64,000 nt of DNA from Oxytricha trifallax. Taxonomy: Eukaryota; Ciliophora; Spirotrichea; Sporadotrichida; Oxytrichidae. This document shows, piece after piece, positions 1 to 12,400 of the stretch. Every line of letters starts with the position of its first letter. Position 1 is the first letter of the stretch. Below the pieces are notes generated by a model, which was not told the DNA's origin, searched no databases, and saw nothing but the letters and a program-made list of their open reading frames with translations. A program made the translations under genes and the position numbers. The stretch lies in NCBI GenBank assembly GCA_000711775.1, contig ARYC01000463.1, forward strand, positions 99,501-163,500, written 5' to 3'.

Positions 1-1345
1 TAAAGCTGGGAATACAAATGGAACTGAAGTCGTTGCTACTAGACCTCTTATAAGGGAATTAAAAAATTATTAATTTGGGATTTTAGATTTTATAGAAAAA
101 GGCATTGATATTCATTTATAGTGTGTTTAACTTATTAGAATATATAAATCTATAACTTATCCTTTACTAAGAACATTTAATCGATAAATTATTGATTAAA
201 TTATTACGTGAATCAGGGTCAGTAGTTTCATCAAAGGAAATGACATTACCTGAGTTGGCATCTACAGAATTAAAATGAATTTTTCTCTTGCAACATGGTC
301 TTTTGGCAAAAGTTTGATTTATAAATTCATGCAAAGGCGAGTTATCTAGAAGTCCCTGTCTGAATAGTAAGCCTTCTGCAATTCCAAATCTCCAGCTTTA
401 GTATAAATTGCCTGACGACATGTTTCTCCACATTGCTACTAAGCCGTCAGAATATAAATAAAAATGCGAAAAACAGAAATTATGTTTAAGATTAGTTAAA
501 ATGGGACAAAAATATTCTGAATTCATTATTTCTCTTACATTTTTAATTGTTTTTAATTTCGTAGCTGTCAGCCATAGCTTTTTCATCACCCTTTTCGTAA
601 GATGAAACGTGAGCAGAATTCAAGGCACCTACTGAGATTAAAATCTTATAAACTTTTAATATAAAAATTTAGTTTTTAAATAAAGTTTATAAAGTTAATA
701 ATAAATTATTAGATAAAGCGGACAATTTAAAAAATAATTATATGATATAATGAAATAAAAAAAACAATTGCAATTTAAAAAGAGCATTAAATATATGATG
801 ATTTCTAGAATATAACTAGTCGTAAATTAAATAAAATTAATTTCACCAATATTATAAGGAAATTTATCAAGATTAATAGTAAAAAGGAAATGTAATCAAC
901 ACGCTTTAATTTATTTTAATTGTTGTTGAGCATAACAAACTATAAGAAAAATAAAAAAATATCTTAGCCCTACTAGTTTTTATTTTAAAAAATTAATTCA
1001 AAAGCCTTAAAGCAAATATAACAAGCTCATATAGTACTATCTTAAATACATCATAACAAGTTAAGTCTAAAAATAGATAGCATCATTAAGTTTTTACAAT
1101 TTATTAGCTAATAATAAATATGGAGGAGTTACTCAAATTTACTCTATAGCCATATTTATTAATTTTAAAGACATCCTTCCTAAGGATTATACAGTTTTGA
1201 TTCCTGAAACTACATCCCACTAAACTTCCTCTGGATCTAAATTTTCCGCGAAAACTTGGATTACTCCAGCTTCATAAGAGCCTCTGTTTGCACCGCCTTT
1301 CAATACAAGTCCCAAGCAATTCCCTTGTAAATCCAGAGCATTCAG
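1..1345 (-). CDS. Patatin-like phospholipase gene, split into MDSs, runs off left edge
   Basis: Predicted lipid acyl hydrolase. The first coding block (about 1345-1198) has the oxyanion-hole motif LKGGANRGSYEAG followed by WDVVSGI. The next (about 643-567) supplies ISVGALNSA, which completes the nucleophile elbow G-x-S-x-G. The third (450 to about 185) reads GLVAMW...GLLDNSPLHEF and VDANSGNVISFDETTD. The last visible block (about 55-1) reads ATTSVPFVFPA, as expected in patatin folds. Pointers fit: GTCAG at 446-450 and 567-571 joins MAD to GLVAMW, and AATC joins block 1 to block 2. TAG/TAA codons fall at Gln positions. The C-terminal part with the Asp of the Ser-Asp dyad lies outside the window. 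The start codon was not identified; it may sit in an earlier MDS. The family call is firm; substrate unknown. Confidence 0.82.
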
Positions 1346-1422
1346 ATTGTGCAATAATTTATAGTTAATTATATAATTTTTTTTAAGATTGCAGATATAC
1401 AAAAAATTTTAAATGATTTTAA

Positions 1423-2335
1423 ATGTCAAGGAAAGACAAAGAAATCCAATATAAATTAATCGACGATGAGTTGTAATTTTTGTCATTTTGTGTTTCTAAA
1501 TCAAAAATATATTTATAGAAAGTGATTAGCATGTTTGTTTTATAGTTTAAATTTAGAATTTACTTCCAGTATACCGACTACTATTAATTTTTTTCAATTT
1601 TCACTATTCTTTTACTTAAAATACCTTTATTCTTATTATTTATTTTTATAAGTTATTCTCCTAAGATTAGATGCAGAGAAAATAAAGTCTTAAGCTAAGA
1701 GAGACCTCGACACCCAAACAAGAATTTTCAAAGAATTTATAGATTTAGAGGAGAATAATAAAGTCGCATTTGTAAAGCATTAATAAATTGAACATCAAAA
1801 TTTCAGGTTGGCTCAAGAAATGGCTGCACTATAGCTATTGATTAGAATATTTTAGATAGCGTAAAAATTTAACAGATTCAATTAAATTTTAAAAATTTAA
1901 GAAACTACTTTATATTTATTTAAAAATTTCGAGATATTAATGCACCACCAATATTTTATATTAAATTGCAACAAGAAGAAAATAATGGAGGTTTTCCATT
2001 AAATTATTCCCCAATGGCAGGGGATAAAATTAATATGACTTTGCAATGATTTTAATTCTTTGATTTCACATATTATTTTTGTTAAAAGCTCTTATCAATT
2101 CTTTTATTGTTCGTTCTATTTTTAGAAACTGAGAAAACTTTGATAATAAATAATTATTAATTCTCTTTCCTTTTAACGAAAAATTTAATAGTACTGTAGT
2201 TGTTATTAAGAATATTTCTAACGATTTATAGTTATACATTTCGAAGGTATTTATTTTTGAATTCTATGCAATTAATTTCATTGAAAAAATATTATTCATT
2301 CATGGCATCAGCTTAGAAAAGTAAGATAAGGGTTA
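1423..2335 (+). CDS. Small unrecognised gene, split into MDSs
   Basis: I do not recognise this protein. A likely first block starts at ATG 1423 with MSRKDKEIQYKLIDDELQ. After an AT-rich insert a second block (about 1655-1850) is hydrophilic and helix-forming (RDLDTQTRIFKEFIDLEENN, then RLAQEMAAL). A third (about 1935-2045) reads INAPPIFYIKLQQEENNG and PLNYSPMAGDKINMT. A further short block may lie near 2225-2335. Each is open only with TAA/TAG as Gln. The layout, short coding blocks with insert DNA of 80 bp or more, matches the neighbours. It is divergent from the patatin gene and convergent with the trehalose gene. Block edges and the stop are uncertain. Confidence 0.45.
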
Positions 2336-2498
2336 GTATTTTTATTTTATTTTTATTCCTCAATGCTATATTATATGAGATTTTTGTTTTTTATTTTTTA
2401 TTTTTGGAAATTAGTAAGGCACTGCTAGGTTTATAGACTTTGAGTTTTATCAATTTAACTTTACTGTTGAATTCTCTCTAGTAGATATTAAATAAGTT

Positions 2499-5400
2499 TC
2501 ATTAAAAAAAATTCATATTATACCATTAATTTAAAATCCTGTTCATGAAAAATATCTGATATTGTGCATTTTTATGATTGAGACTATTCGTACTGGTTAA
2601 ATTTGCATTATTAGGCTCAATAGGACATTGTTTCTCAGAAAATTCAGATTCTTTTCTCTAAGATTAATTTTAACTTTGATACTCCAAAATATCGTTGGAG
2701 TTAAAATTTGAATCGCCTGTCAAAGAAGAATTTTGCTAATTTAACTCCTTTTTATTTTGATTCATAGAGGAAGACTAGCATTTATGATGATTGGTATTAG
2801 CTGTTGATTAATCAGATGAAGTGATCAAAACACTTTTCGTTGACTATTTTACAGTAAGTAATTTGAGGTTTGGAGCTGATCTGTTTCGCTTCATTTTTAC
2901 AGAATTATTCGATAGATTTTTAAAGAGAGTGAGTAGGTCATCTTAATTCTTAAAAACGTACTTAGCATTTGTTGGTCTTTTACCCAGAGTGCATGTGTAA
3001 ATTTTGCAATAACGCTATAATAGTAAATTATTAGTACAAATTTAATTTACCTCTTATTCAGATTAAATGTACTTTCGCGAATGAGTTCTATCGATTTTAT
3101 TCAAGTAAGAAAAGACTTCCTAATTAGAAGAAGCCTCTCCAATATACATTATAAAATCAACTTTAAACTTATTCGTAATAGAATGTAAGATTCTTTCGAT
3201 TACTTATGACTAATATAATAACTTTTTTAACATTATTTTAATTTACCTTCTTTAGATCCTGAGGCTTTATTTGTAAATAAGTCTACCCAAAAATCTTAGT
3301 TATTGGATAATTTTAACCTAGAAACTGCTCTATGTGTTTTGAAAGTTCTTTTGCTATCATGTTTGAAAATTATCTATCAGCATCAGAAAAGTCAAAAGTA
3401 ATACTGCTTTCATTTCTGATTACGTAGGATCCATCCGTTTTATCAACATAGTGATTCATTAATTGCTCGACTAAATCCTTTGAAAAGTTTAAACCTAAGA
3501 AATTAAGTTACCATCCAATAGAAATGATTTTGGTCAAGCTCAATTAATTTAATCCATTCAAATTGATTTTTCTTATCTGTCGAAAATCTATACTTGTACC
3601 CATCTTCAGCTGCAAGTCCAATCGAAGGTCCATGCTTTTTAAACCAATTATGCAAAAGCTGGGTTTCATGAGCGCTTATCACAAAGACAGTGTTTCTTGG
3701 ATCTCTAGTTAGCTATTCTAGAATTATTAACGCTTCTAAAGTCGGCTCAGAATCAGAAGATATTTTTCTTGGTAAAATTTCCTATTAAAAATTAATTGTC
3801 TATAATTTTTACATCTTAATCTATCATAATTAGTCTATTAATAGTATTTGAATAGGAAGTCTGAATCTTAGCCATAACTTAAGGATTAACTTTAATGAAA
3901 TCCTAATTTTATCTCATTAGCCTCCTCTCTTTGTTGTGGCTTGCGCCCATGTAATAACTTAATGAAGTGGGAGAATATGCTTTTTTAAGATCTGTAAGGA
4001 AAGCTCGAGCCCATTTCAAAGTCGAGTGCTTATCCAAGTAATGAGTAGCTTGTTCAAACATGTCTAATCTTTCGGAGTCAGAGATCCCTAAGACTTTCTC
4101 AAGAGTCTCTTTGATTTAGTTAGTCTTTGAAGGGTAAAGATTAAAAATAACTTACATTATTTGGATTTATTTTATATATTCCAGGAAGTGCTTAGCTAAC
4201 ACCTGCAAATTCGCTTATTATAATTGAAGAATCATCACATTTTTTAAGAAATTGTTTTACAGCCAAAAATTCAAGTGGTTGCTAAAAGAAAATATATAAA
4301 TCTAATTAAAAAGTATTACCAAGCATAGTCCATCTTTTAGAGCTGTATTTAATAAAACATTTGCTCTTGCCCATAAAGCGCATCTTTGTCCTTTTGTTGT
4401 TCCTTCAATTTTTAGTTAGACAACAGGTCCATATTCTTTATTTATCTGATCTGCCAATTTTAAAATAGACTAGAGAGATTTCTTGAATATATGATGATTT
4501 TAGAGTTTAGAGCCAACAGTTTTCAGGGGCACAGCATATTATATTAAAATGATCTACTTTCTTCTCTTTTCATTATCTTATAGGAATTACTATAGTGCCC
4601 TTAATTTGCATTTTATCCCTGAGATTGGATGTAAGTAATCCACAGACGCTATGATTATCTTACCATCATACTGTGGATTCAGTAACTCTCCATAGTATTT
4701 TGAGAAATCTTGAGTCATTAATACTTCATCAATATATTCCTTTTCAATTCCGACATGACCTATTCTTAACATAACATACCGACCTTCATATTCAATGCCC
4801 AAGCAACCTCCTCTTCTGAACTCATAGTTCAAATCAAGCAACTTATTCACAGAGAGTAGAAAATTTTTTGCGTATTCAAAGAGATGAAAGCCAATCAAGT
4901 TACAATTCAGCATAGACTTTAGAAGCTCATTTCTTTGTGGGAAAATTTGTATAATTTAAGAGTTTGGAAATGAGGAATGCAAAAACAAGCCAATCCTTGC
5001 ACTTTCATCCTACTCTCTTAAGTAATATGGAACCATGAGAAAATGCAGATCATTTACCCAGACTAAGTCCTTCGCACTTTCTTTCCTCTTTAATATTTCT
5101 TGAGCGACTATCATATTTACTTCTTTGTAAGCATTCCAATAATCAAAGTTTGCAAGATCATCACTTTAAAAGAGTTATTTTTAAATTATTGAACTTTTAT
5201 ATGAAAAATATAAGCTTACTTGAAATCATTCAAACCTTTGAATGAGTGCAGTAGAGGATAGATTATTTTCTCTAAATAATATAAGTATTTATCCATCAAC
5301 TCTGTTTTAAAGAAAATTGGTATGCAATCATTTTTCATATATAATGCTCTTATCTCTAAAACGTCCTGTTCACTTAAAGTATCCAAATCGAATCCTGCCC

Positions 5401-5705
5401 ATCCAATCCAAGTCAATTTAAGAAATTTCTTTTCCCTAAATCTAAACAAAGTCGGATAAAGCAAGTTCTACATAATGTTTTTACTAAGAATAATTTATTT
5501 ACAGGTCCATCTCTTATTTTCCAAGAATTCTATTCATCTTTATATACTTGGAGAGGCAGCTTCAATGAAACGAGAATCAATTTATCATCTTTCTGTATTC
5601 TAAACGCATCTTAATCGTCGTCCTCCTCTAATTAAAATTTAATTAGTATAAGAAAATGTACTAACGAGTTGAATTAAAGGAGCTGCAAGCATCTTAATTG
5701 CAGAA
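2499..5705 (-). CDS. Trehalose-6-phosphate synthase/phosphatase, IES-interrupted
   Basis: Predicted two-domain enzyme making trehalose-6-phosphate from UDP-glucose and glucose-6-phosphate and then dephosphorylating it. The GT20 domain lies at about 5460-3890: FLKLTWIGWAG, DLVWVNDLHFLMVPYYLR, NLIGFHLFEYAKNFL, GIEYEGRYV, WARANVLLNTALKDGLCL, IIISEFAGVSQALPG. The phosphatase-like half (3890-2960) has NRLIMIDQD(G)TL, VFVISAHET, GLAAEDGYKYR, SYVIRNESSITFDFSDAD, YLQIKPQ and FIMYIGEASSN. The usual DxDGT and GDxxTDE phosphatase motifs are altered (IDQD; GEASSN), so phosphatase activity is doubtful. An Asn/Gln/Ser-rich tail reaches TGA at 2499-2501. IESs lie near 5640-5665, 5465-5505, 5170-5215, 4510-4600, 4282-4318, 4140-4160, 3785-3815, 3430-3520, 3195-3255 and 3005-3065. 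The start codon is not certain. Confidence 0.88.
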
Positions 5706-5805
5706 TTTATAATGGTCTAAATTTTCCATTTATTACAATTCGCTTATCAACACTTGTAAATATTGTAATACACTTTTATTTTCTGATTTTTATTATTCAC
5801 TCACA

Positions 5806-6130
5806 TTGTCTCTTCTGCTTCATCATATCGTATAAAGATTTAATAAGCTCTTCTACCTTAAACTACTTTATGAAATTTTAATGAGATTGATGTGGCAATG
5901 CTAACTTACAAATAATTGCACATTCTTAATATGGAAAAAGGTGCCTGGCTACCACCATTTAGCAGTAACCTTGAAACCTTCTCCATTACCAGGGTATCTA
6001 GTTAGCATCTCAACCAAATTTTTATAGGGCATTTTGTGATGCCTTGTTACTTCTTGAAGAGTGAACTTCTTTATAGCTTTCTCATAAAGAATTCTCCTTG
6101 CTTCTTCCATTGCAGCTCCCATTGCTACTG
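5806..6130 (-). CDS. Small protein, possibly mitoribosomal mS34-like
   Basis: Two coding blocks. The first (about 6115-5925) starts at MGAAMEEARRILYEKAIKKF and continues with NLVEMLTRYPGNGEGFKVTA then KWWQPGTFFHIKNVQL. The second (about 5870-5806) reads KQFKVEELIKSLYDMMKQKR and ends at TGA. Total about 95 residues. The order 'NL-x-E-x-L-T-R...G-x-G-x-x-V...KWW..PG..x-x-I..V' resembles the small-subunit mitoribosomal protein mS34, which is of similar length, but this is a pattern match by eye. It lies on the same strand just upstream of the trehalose gene, with about 100 bp between them, which is compatible with separate nanochromosomes. Confidence 0.5.
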
Positions 6131-6489
6131 ATATAATTTAATAATTAATGATTATTAATATATTATAAGAATTAGAATTAGAGAGAAATAGGTAGTTAAT
6201 TCATACATAAAGCAAATGAAACTAAGTTAGCAAATATCATAGGTTTTAAATTATCATCAAACTATATAGTTTGAATGGATTTAACTTGTGGAATAAGTAA
6301 AATAAAGGAATTATTTGGTTATAAAAAAAATTAATTTAATTAATAAATGCTTCAAATCAAATTTTAATTTTCATATATTAATTTCTAAAAGATATATAAA
6401 AGTTTTAGCATTTAGAAATTGTTTAGAAGTTAATTGAATGAAATTATTTTTTCTAAATGAAACTTCATATTGAAGTTTACTGCATTTAT

Positions 6490-9400
6490 ATCAATTAATT
6501 TTAGCCTCTTGACTTAAGTGACTTCAATATACTCGATTACTTCTGCTGCTAGTCAAAGGCTCATATTCTTCTTACTCATCAGTACATAGGAATATTGGAT
6601 CATCATCATCATCATCGTTCTCAAAATCAATGTCATCATATAATTCAAATTACAAAAACATTTATTAATTAACTTAAGTGATTGAATAAAAAATTTTAAT
6701 CAGTAGTTGTTAATATATTTTGAACATGATTTTTATCGAGGAGCTCACTATACTTCCTCAACCCTTCTAGGACAATTTAATATTCCATTTTCTTCCATAC
6801 CTTAAAAGCAGACTCTACTTGAATGTCTTGCCTTTAATTCACTCTTTAAGCTATCAAGAGGACTCGAAGAAGTTTCTATATTGAAAAATTAAAATGAATT
6901 GTAATTATGATACCCTTTCTCTTTAGATTTGCACAGTTTCATGATTTTCAATTTCGTCTGCATATATTGATCTTAGCCACTTTATCATATAGGTAGATAG
7001 AACTTTTCTAGATTACCATTGAACCATAAACATCGCTACTTTTTGCTTCATAATCCAATTCGTATTATTTTAAATACTTTGAAACGCTAATCTCCTTTCG
7101 ATCTTTCGAGTGGTATTTGTCAAAATCCTCATAAAATCTTCAACTTTATCGGAATAGACTGTGTCTTTTAAGGAAGTAGGAAATGAAAATTGTAATTTCT
7201 ATTAGCTTTAACGCACAGATATATTTCCTGAAGAAGCTTTTCCTTAAATTTAATTACTGCTATTTTATTGACCTCTCGTTGACCTTGAACTAAGAGGAGG
7301 GATATTCATAGCAGTCTAATTATTCCTAGGTGAATATTTCCTAATACCGAATGCATTTCTGTTTTCGTGATCCTTTTTCATAAGTGTCATCAACGATGAA
7401 GGTACTTTTGAGTTTTCTTTACCAGTGAAATTTGAATATAACTAACTCATTGAATTTAAAGATTGACTCTAGCTTTACAGCCCGATTGATGGCCTCTTTT
7501 ATTAAAATGAAAAGTCATAAAGCTTGCTTTTATTAGTTACTTTATACCTCTATAAATCAATACTAGACTTTATTACAGGAGGTAGGGAATTTAATTTGAA
7601 TTCATTATTTTCATCCATAGTTAAATGAATTGTTGTGGGTTGGGTCAAACTTTACAGCTATGGAACTTTAACTTTCTGATTAAAGGTCTTAAAAATATTT
7701 GAATTTTGAGATGTTGATAGGTTTACTTGAGCTTTAGGGGTCTTTGATGGTTATCTGATTTTAGGAGGAGAAAACTTCTTTCTCAGTCTCAAGGATTTGC
7801 TTAATTCAAGAAGTCTTCTAGATTTCTCTGTCAAACCTTTCTCATGCTCTATAATACCTCTCTCTTTCTTAAAAACTAATTAAATTTTATAAAACTTAAT
7901 TCTAGTTTAGGAAAGTCTCTTAAGTCTTGATTTTGTTATCTCTTTACAATAACTCATCAACTTATTACTATAGTAAAGATTTTAGTTCTTCAATTTTATC
8001 TTCATCACTCCTGAGTTTGCTTTATTATGAATGTTATTTTATCTGTAGAATAGCACCTTTCAAATTTTCTTAGAGCTTTGTTCTCAATACATTACACATG
8101 AAATTTCCCTTTACATTCATTAATTTCTAAGATTCCTTTTAGTAAAGCTAGTGATTTCTGATATTTTTGAAACTTTACCTTAACTATTTTCTCTAATATC
8201 TTGACAATATTTAAGTTGATGACATAATGCGCTAAGATATGTTTGAAAACGTTTTCCATTTGAAAAGCATTAATGATACCTTAGATTTTTACTTTAATAC
8301 AGCAATTAGTTTGTTGAGAACAATTAAAATCAATAGGTGAAACTATGAAGTTAGAAATAAAATTATAAATTTTCTAAAAAAAATTTAGAATTTTACTAGT
8401 AAAAGATATAGATTAAATTTTTAAAAAGATTAATGGATTGAATTGCTTTCTATCGAATGTGAAATATTTCTTAGTTATAATTATATTTGATCATGAGATT
8501 TTTCCAAGTTTAATAGCTTGATTTCAATGTTTAAATATGAAATCTTTTTAACAAAATTTAGAGTTGCTTAACTCTCTCTTTATGAAGGTTTTAAAATAAA
8601 ATCTCATTTAAAACGTAAAACTAATTATAACTTACTTAGAATTTGAAAAAAATACTATGAAGTATAATCAAATTTGAAATTATTTTATTTGTAATATATA
8701 AAAAATTGTTATAAATCTAAAGTTATTTAGTTTATAATTTTCTCTGACTTTTTAAATATTACTAAGCCACATTTTGAATGACTAATTCTAGCTTTTGTAT
8801 TAAAATTTTCTAATTAGATTTTTCATAACACTCCGTTTTTGTGTGAATCTCTATTATTACTATAGCAGTTTCTTGAATCCATATCTTTACTCTTTCACTT
8901 TAATAAAATGGAACAAGCTATTTAAATGTCTTTGCATCAAATAATTTTAGTTTGCAATCTATAATCTAGACTGCCTATTTCTATCTAATTACAATATAAA
9001 ATTAGAAAAGTTGATTATAAAGTAAATATATTATAAGACAGAGAATACTTAAGATTCTATTAGAGAATTTTAGTGCAAGCTATATTTAACATTATTCCTT
9101 TGTTAGATTTCTTGATTTACTCTAAAATAAGATACTTTGATAGACTACATTTCTCTAATTATTTGAAGGCCATAAACATTAAGGAATACCACTTCTTATT
9201 GATAAAATTGGTAATAATCGTCAATCCTTTCAATTTTGATGTATTTAAATCTACTTTTGGGGGAGGAAGTTTCCTGCACAGTCTTCAGATAAAAAAAATT
9301 TTAGTGAAGTTTCCTGGCAAGTAAAAAATTTTATTTTTTTAATTTTTTTTCTTTCTGTTATTATGTTTTCTTTGACAACCCCAAAAGACTTATGAGTCTT

Positions 9401-12400
9401 CCACTACTTGTTTACTCAATGCTTTATTATATTTTGTAAAATGTACTCCATAATAGTTGGTATTTATTATTAGATATATTTTAATTTTCGATAATAAATC
9501 AAATTCTTGGTAAGAATTATTTTTGTAAATGACTTCATTTATCTAATGTTATAATAGATGACAGCATTTAAATTTTTTTATTTTGTAACACTTTATGAAT
9601 GTTTTATTTATGATCTAAAAAATTATCTAGTAAAAAAATTATTAAATATATGTTTTAATTTATAAACATAAAAAATATTTATAAAAAAAATCACTTGCCC
9701 GGAAACTTACCTCTTGCCAGGAAACTTCCCCCCCTACTTTTATTTAAACTATCCATTTATCCATGTATTTCTTAGTAAATTTAGAATCCATTATTTTGTC
9801 TAGTTTATGTAGGGTTTCATTGACTATCTTAAACTAAATTAATCCCTATAATCCAATTCTAATCTATTCTTGCTTAATTCTCTCTTCACTTAATATCTAG
9901 CACATATTTCCCAGATTACAGCTTAATTTGATTGATCTATTGAAAGTTTAACTTCTCCATACCTTTAAACAAAATCTTAGTTCTTTATAAAGGCGACTGT
10001 TAATTATAGAATTTAGCACCTGAAAACGCGTTGATTGAAGTTAATGTTAAGATTAAATAGGAAATGCATTATTTGAGAAAGAAGTGTTACTAAACTTAAG
10101 TAGTTACACCCAAAATTAATATTAACTTAATTATATATAATGCTTATTATATTGCTGAGTAACTCTTATGCAAGTATTTGGATAATAATTTTTTTGTGAA
10201 TAGAGTAAATTTAAAAATAGCTATATTTTTGTGCAATACTTATCTATTCAATTAACTAACACTCTGATCGCACCACAACGTTACTTGACCTCCCTCCTCA
10301 TTTTCTAGATAATCTCTCTTTGAACCTTATGATTATATTTTTCGACAATTTTGTTCAAACTCCTTAATCCAATTGCCAGAATCTTTTACCTTTACAATAA
10401 AAGCTATCTCTACAATTTCTAGTTTTATATATTGCTTTGATTATCTCTCTGATTTTAATCTAGCTAATATGTTTACATATGCTTGAACTACTTGAACATA
10501 AGAAATAAGTCTTTAGTTCGTGAGTTTTTGAGTTGCTTGATTGTTTGCATTAGTTGATGAGCAGCTAGAGTTTTGAGAATTTTTAACTTTGATGGCTAAA
10601 TGATATCAGAGAGAGTTTAGTGATGAGAAGTATGAGAGGAGAGTAAGTTGGTTTGTGGTGGTGTGAGAGTGCTGTCTGAGGTATTTTAAGCATTATATAT
10701 AAACTAAGCAGATTAAGAATGAGTTGGTGTTTGTAGAATTGTACCTTATAATTTGTCTTGAGTTTTCATTCTTATTAAGTTCGAGTCCAAAGAAAAAATT
10801 AAATGAAATTTAAAAGTTTCTTATCTTAAGTTGTAATTTCTATTTCAACTGATATGGTAAATGACCTGCTTATTTTAAGGACAGTTTAAATATCTTGGAA
10901 TTTAGTAGGAATTGATTAAGAACTATTCAACTAACTATTTAGCATCGAGTCTTCGGACATTTTATTTAATAATTGTATAATTTTGAAATTTAAACTGTTA
11001 AAACTACTCTTTCTTAATCTGCTTAATTTAATATCATTAAATGCTTCCACCAACTATTTTTTCCTCATTACATTTACTAAAACTCTTTAAACAATCCCAA
11101 AACTCAGTCTGCATAATCATTAGTATTTTTATTAGAAATGCAATGCAAATCTATTAATTTTAAATTAATTGGGTTTAATTTTTACTAAGATAAAATAAAT
11201 ATCATATATTTATTCTTGAATTATTATAAAATTTAAATTTGTTAACATAATTCTATAATTAATGTATTTATTAGTGATTTAATGATCATTATTTGTTAAA
11301 TTTATTTTTAATTTTCAAATTAGAACTATTAGTACCCAAACATTTGGTTTAATAAAATTAAAATGGATATATGAGTGTGTATGTCTCATTAAATTTATTG
11401 AGATATTAAATATTATCATTTTTTAACCATTATTTTTTCTATATGATATTTATTTTAATCAATTTTAATTAAAAAACAAAAGCATCATAACTTTGAGAGT
11501 TTATATCTATATGATCCTAATAAAATATTTTAAATCATAAAAAACTATCAACTTTATTAAAATTTAAAAGGTTTTATATTTTTTATAAAACAATAAATTA
11601 AAAAAAATCTCTAAATTATTTTATTTAATAATAACAGTTTTGCTTATAAATTTGTGGTATATAACTTACTATTAAAGGGTAAATTTAAAACAAAATTTTT
11701 AGTTAAATACACATTATCAATCAATGAATTGAATCATCAATTCTTTAAAAAATAAATTATATGTTAATATCTCCATTTCTAATAAGAACTATTAATAATG
11801 CATATCATTGAATAATATTAAATATTCTTAAAATATAATGCTTTTAAATCTAAGTTCTCTTCTTAATATACTCCTTATATTTATGCCTCCTAAACCATGT
11901 TTACCAAGCATGCAATTAACACCATTTTTTAGTGAATAAATGAATGCGCTCTGCTATTAAAGGGTTTAGAACTTATTTGAAATTATCTGTTTTTTACATT
12001 TGTTTAAAAGGAATGTTATAAGCTACTGAAGTTAAAGCCTCTATCATTTTTTAAGTAGCAAAAATCACTTCTTTATTTACCCCCCAATAAAAATTGTTAT
12101 CTATTTAACAATTTATAAAATAAAGAAAATGTAGCGAAGCCTTTGATTTTAAATACTTCTTTCATTCTTAGTTTTTTCCAACGATTTAGAGCATCTGTTT
12201 TCATTACAAACTCCCTTACTAAATTAAGAATGCCGACCTTCTCAAGTTTAGCCAACCTCAAATTTTGCTTTGTATGTCTTAAAATATACTATACAATTAT
12301 TTTAGTCTTAGCATATAATAAGCTTCCTTGATATTAGTGTTATTACTTTTCTAGAACTTCTTAAACAGCAATTTGACAAAGTAAGACTTAATTTGTTCCT

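Noticed and set aside
1-278. Forward-strand open frame ending at TGA 276-278
   Set aside because: The reverse strand carries clear patatin motifs across the same bases; the forward frame is a shadow.
6600-6620. ATC repeat as microsatellite
   Set aside because: It encodes an Asp run inside a coding block of the long gene.
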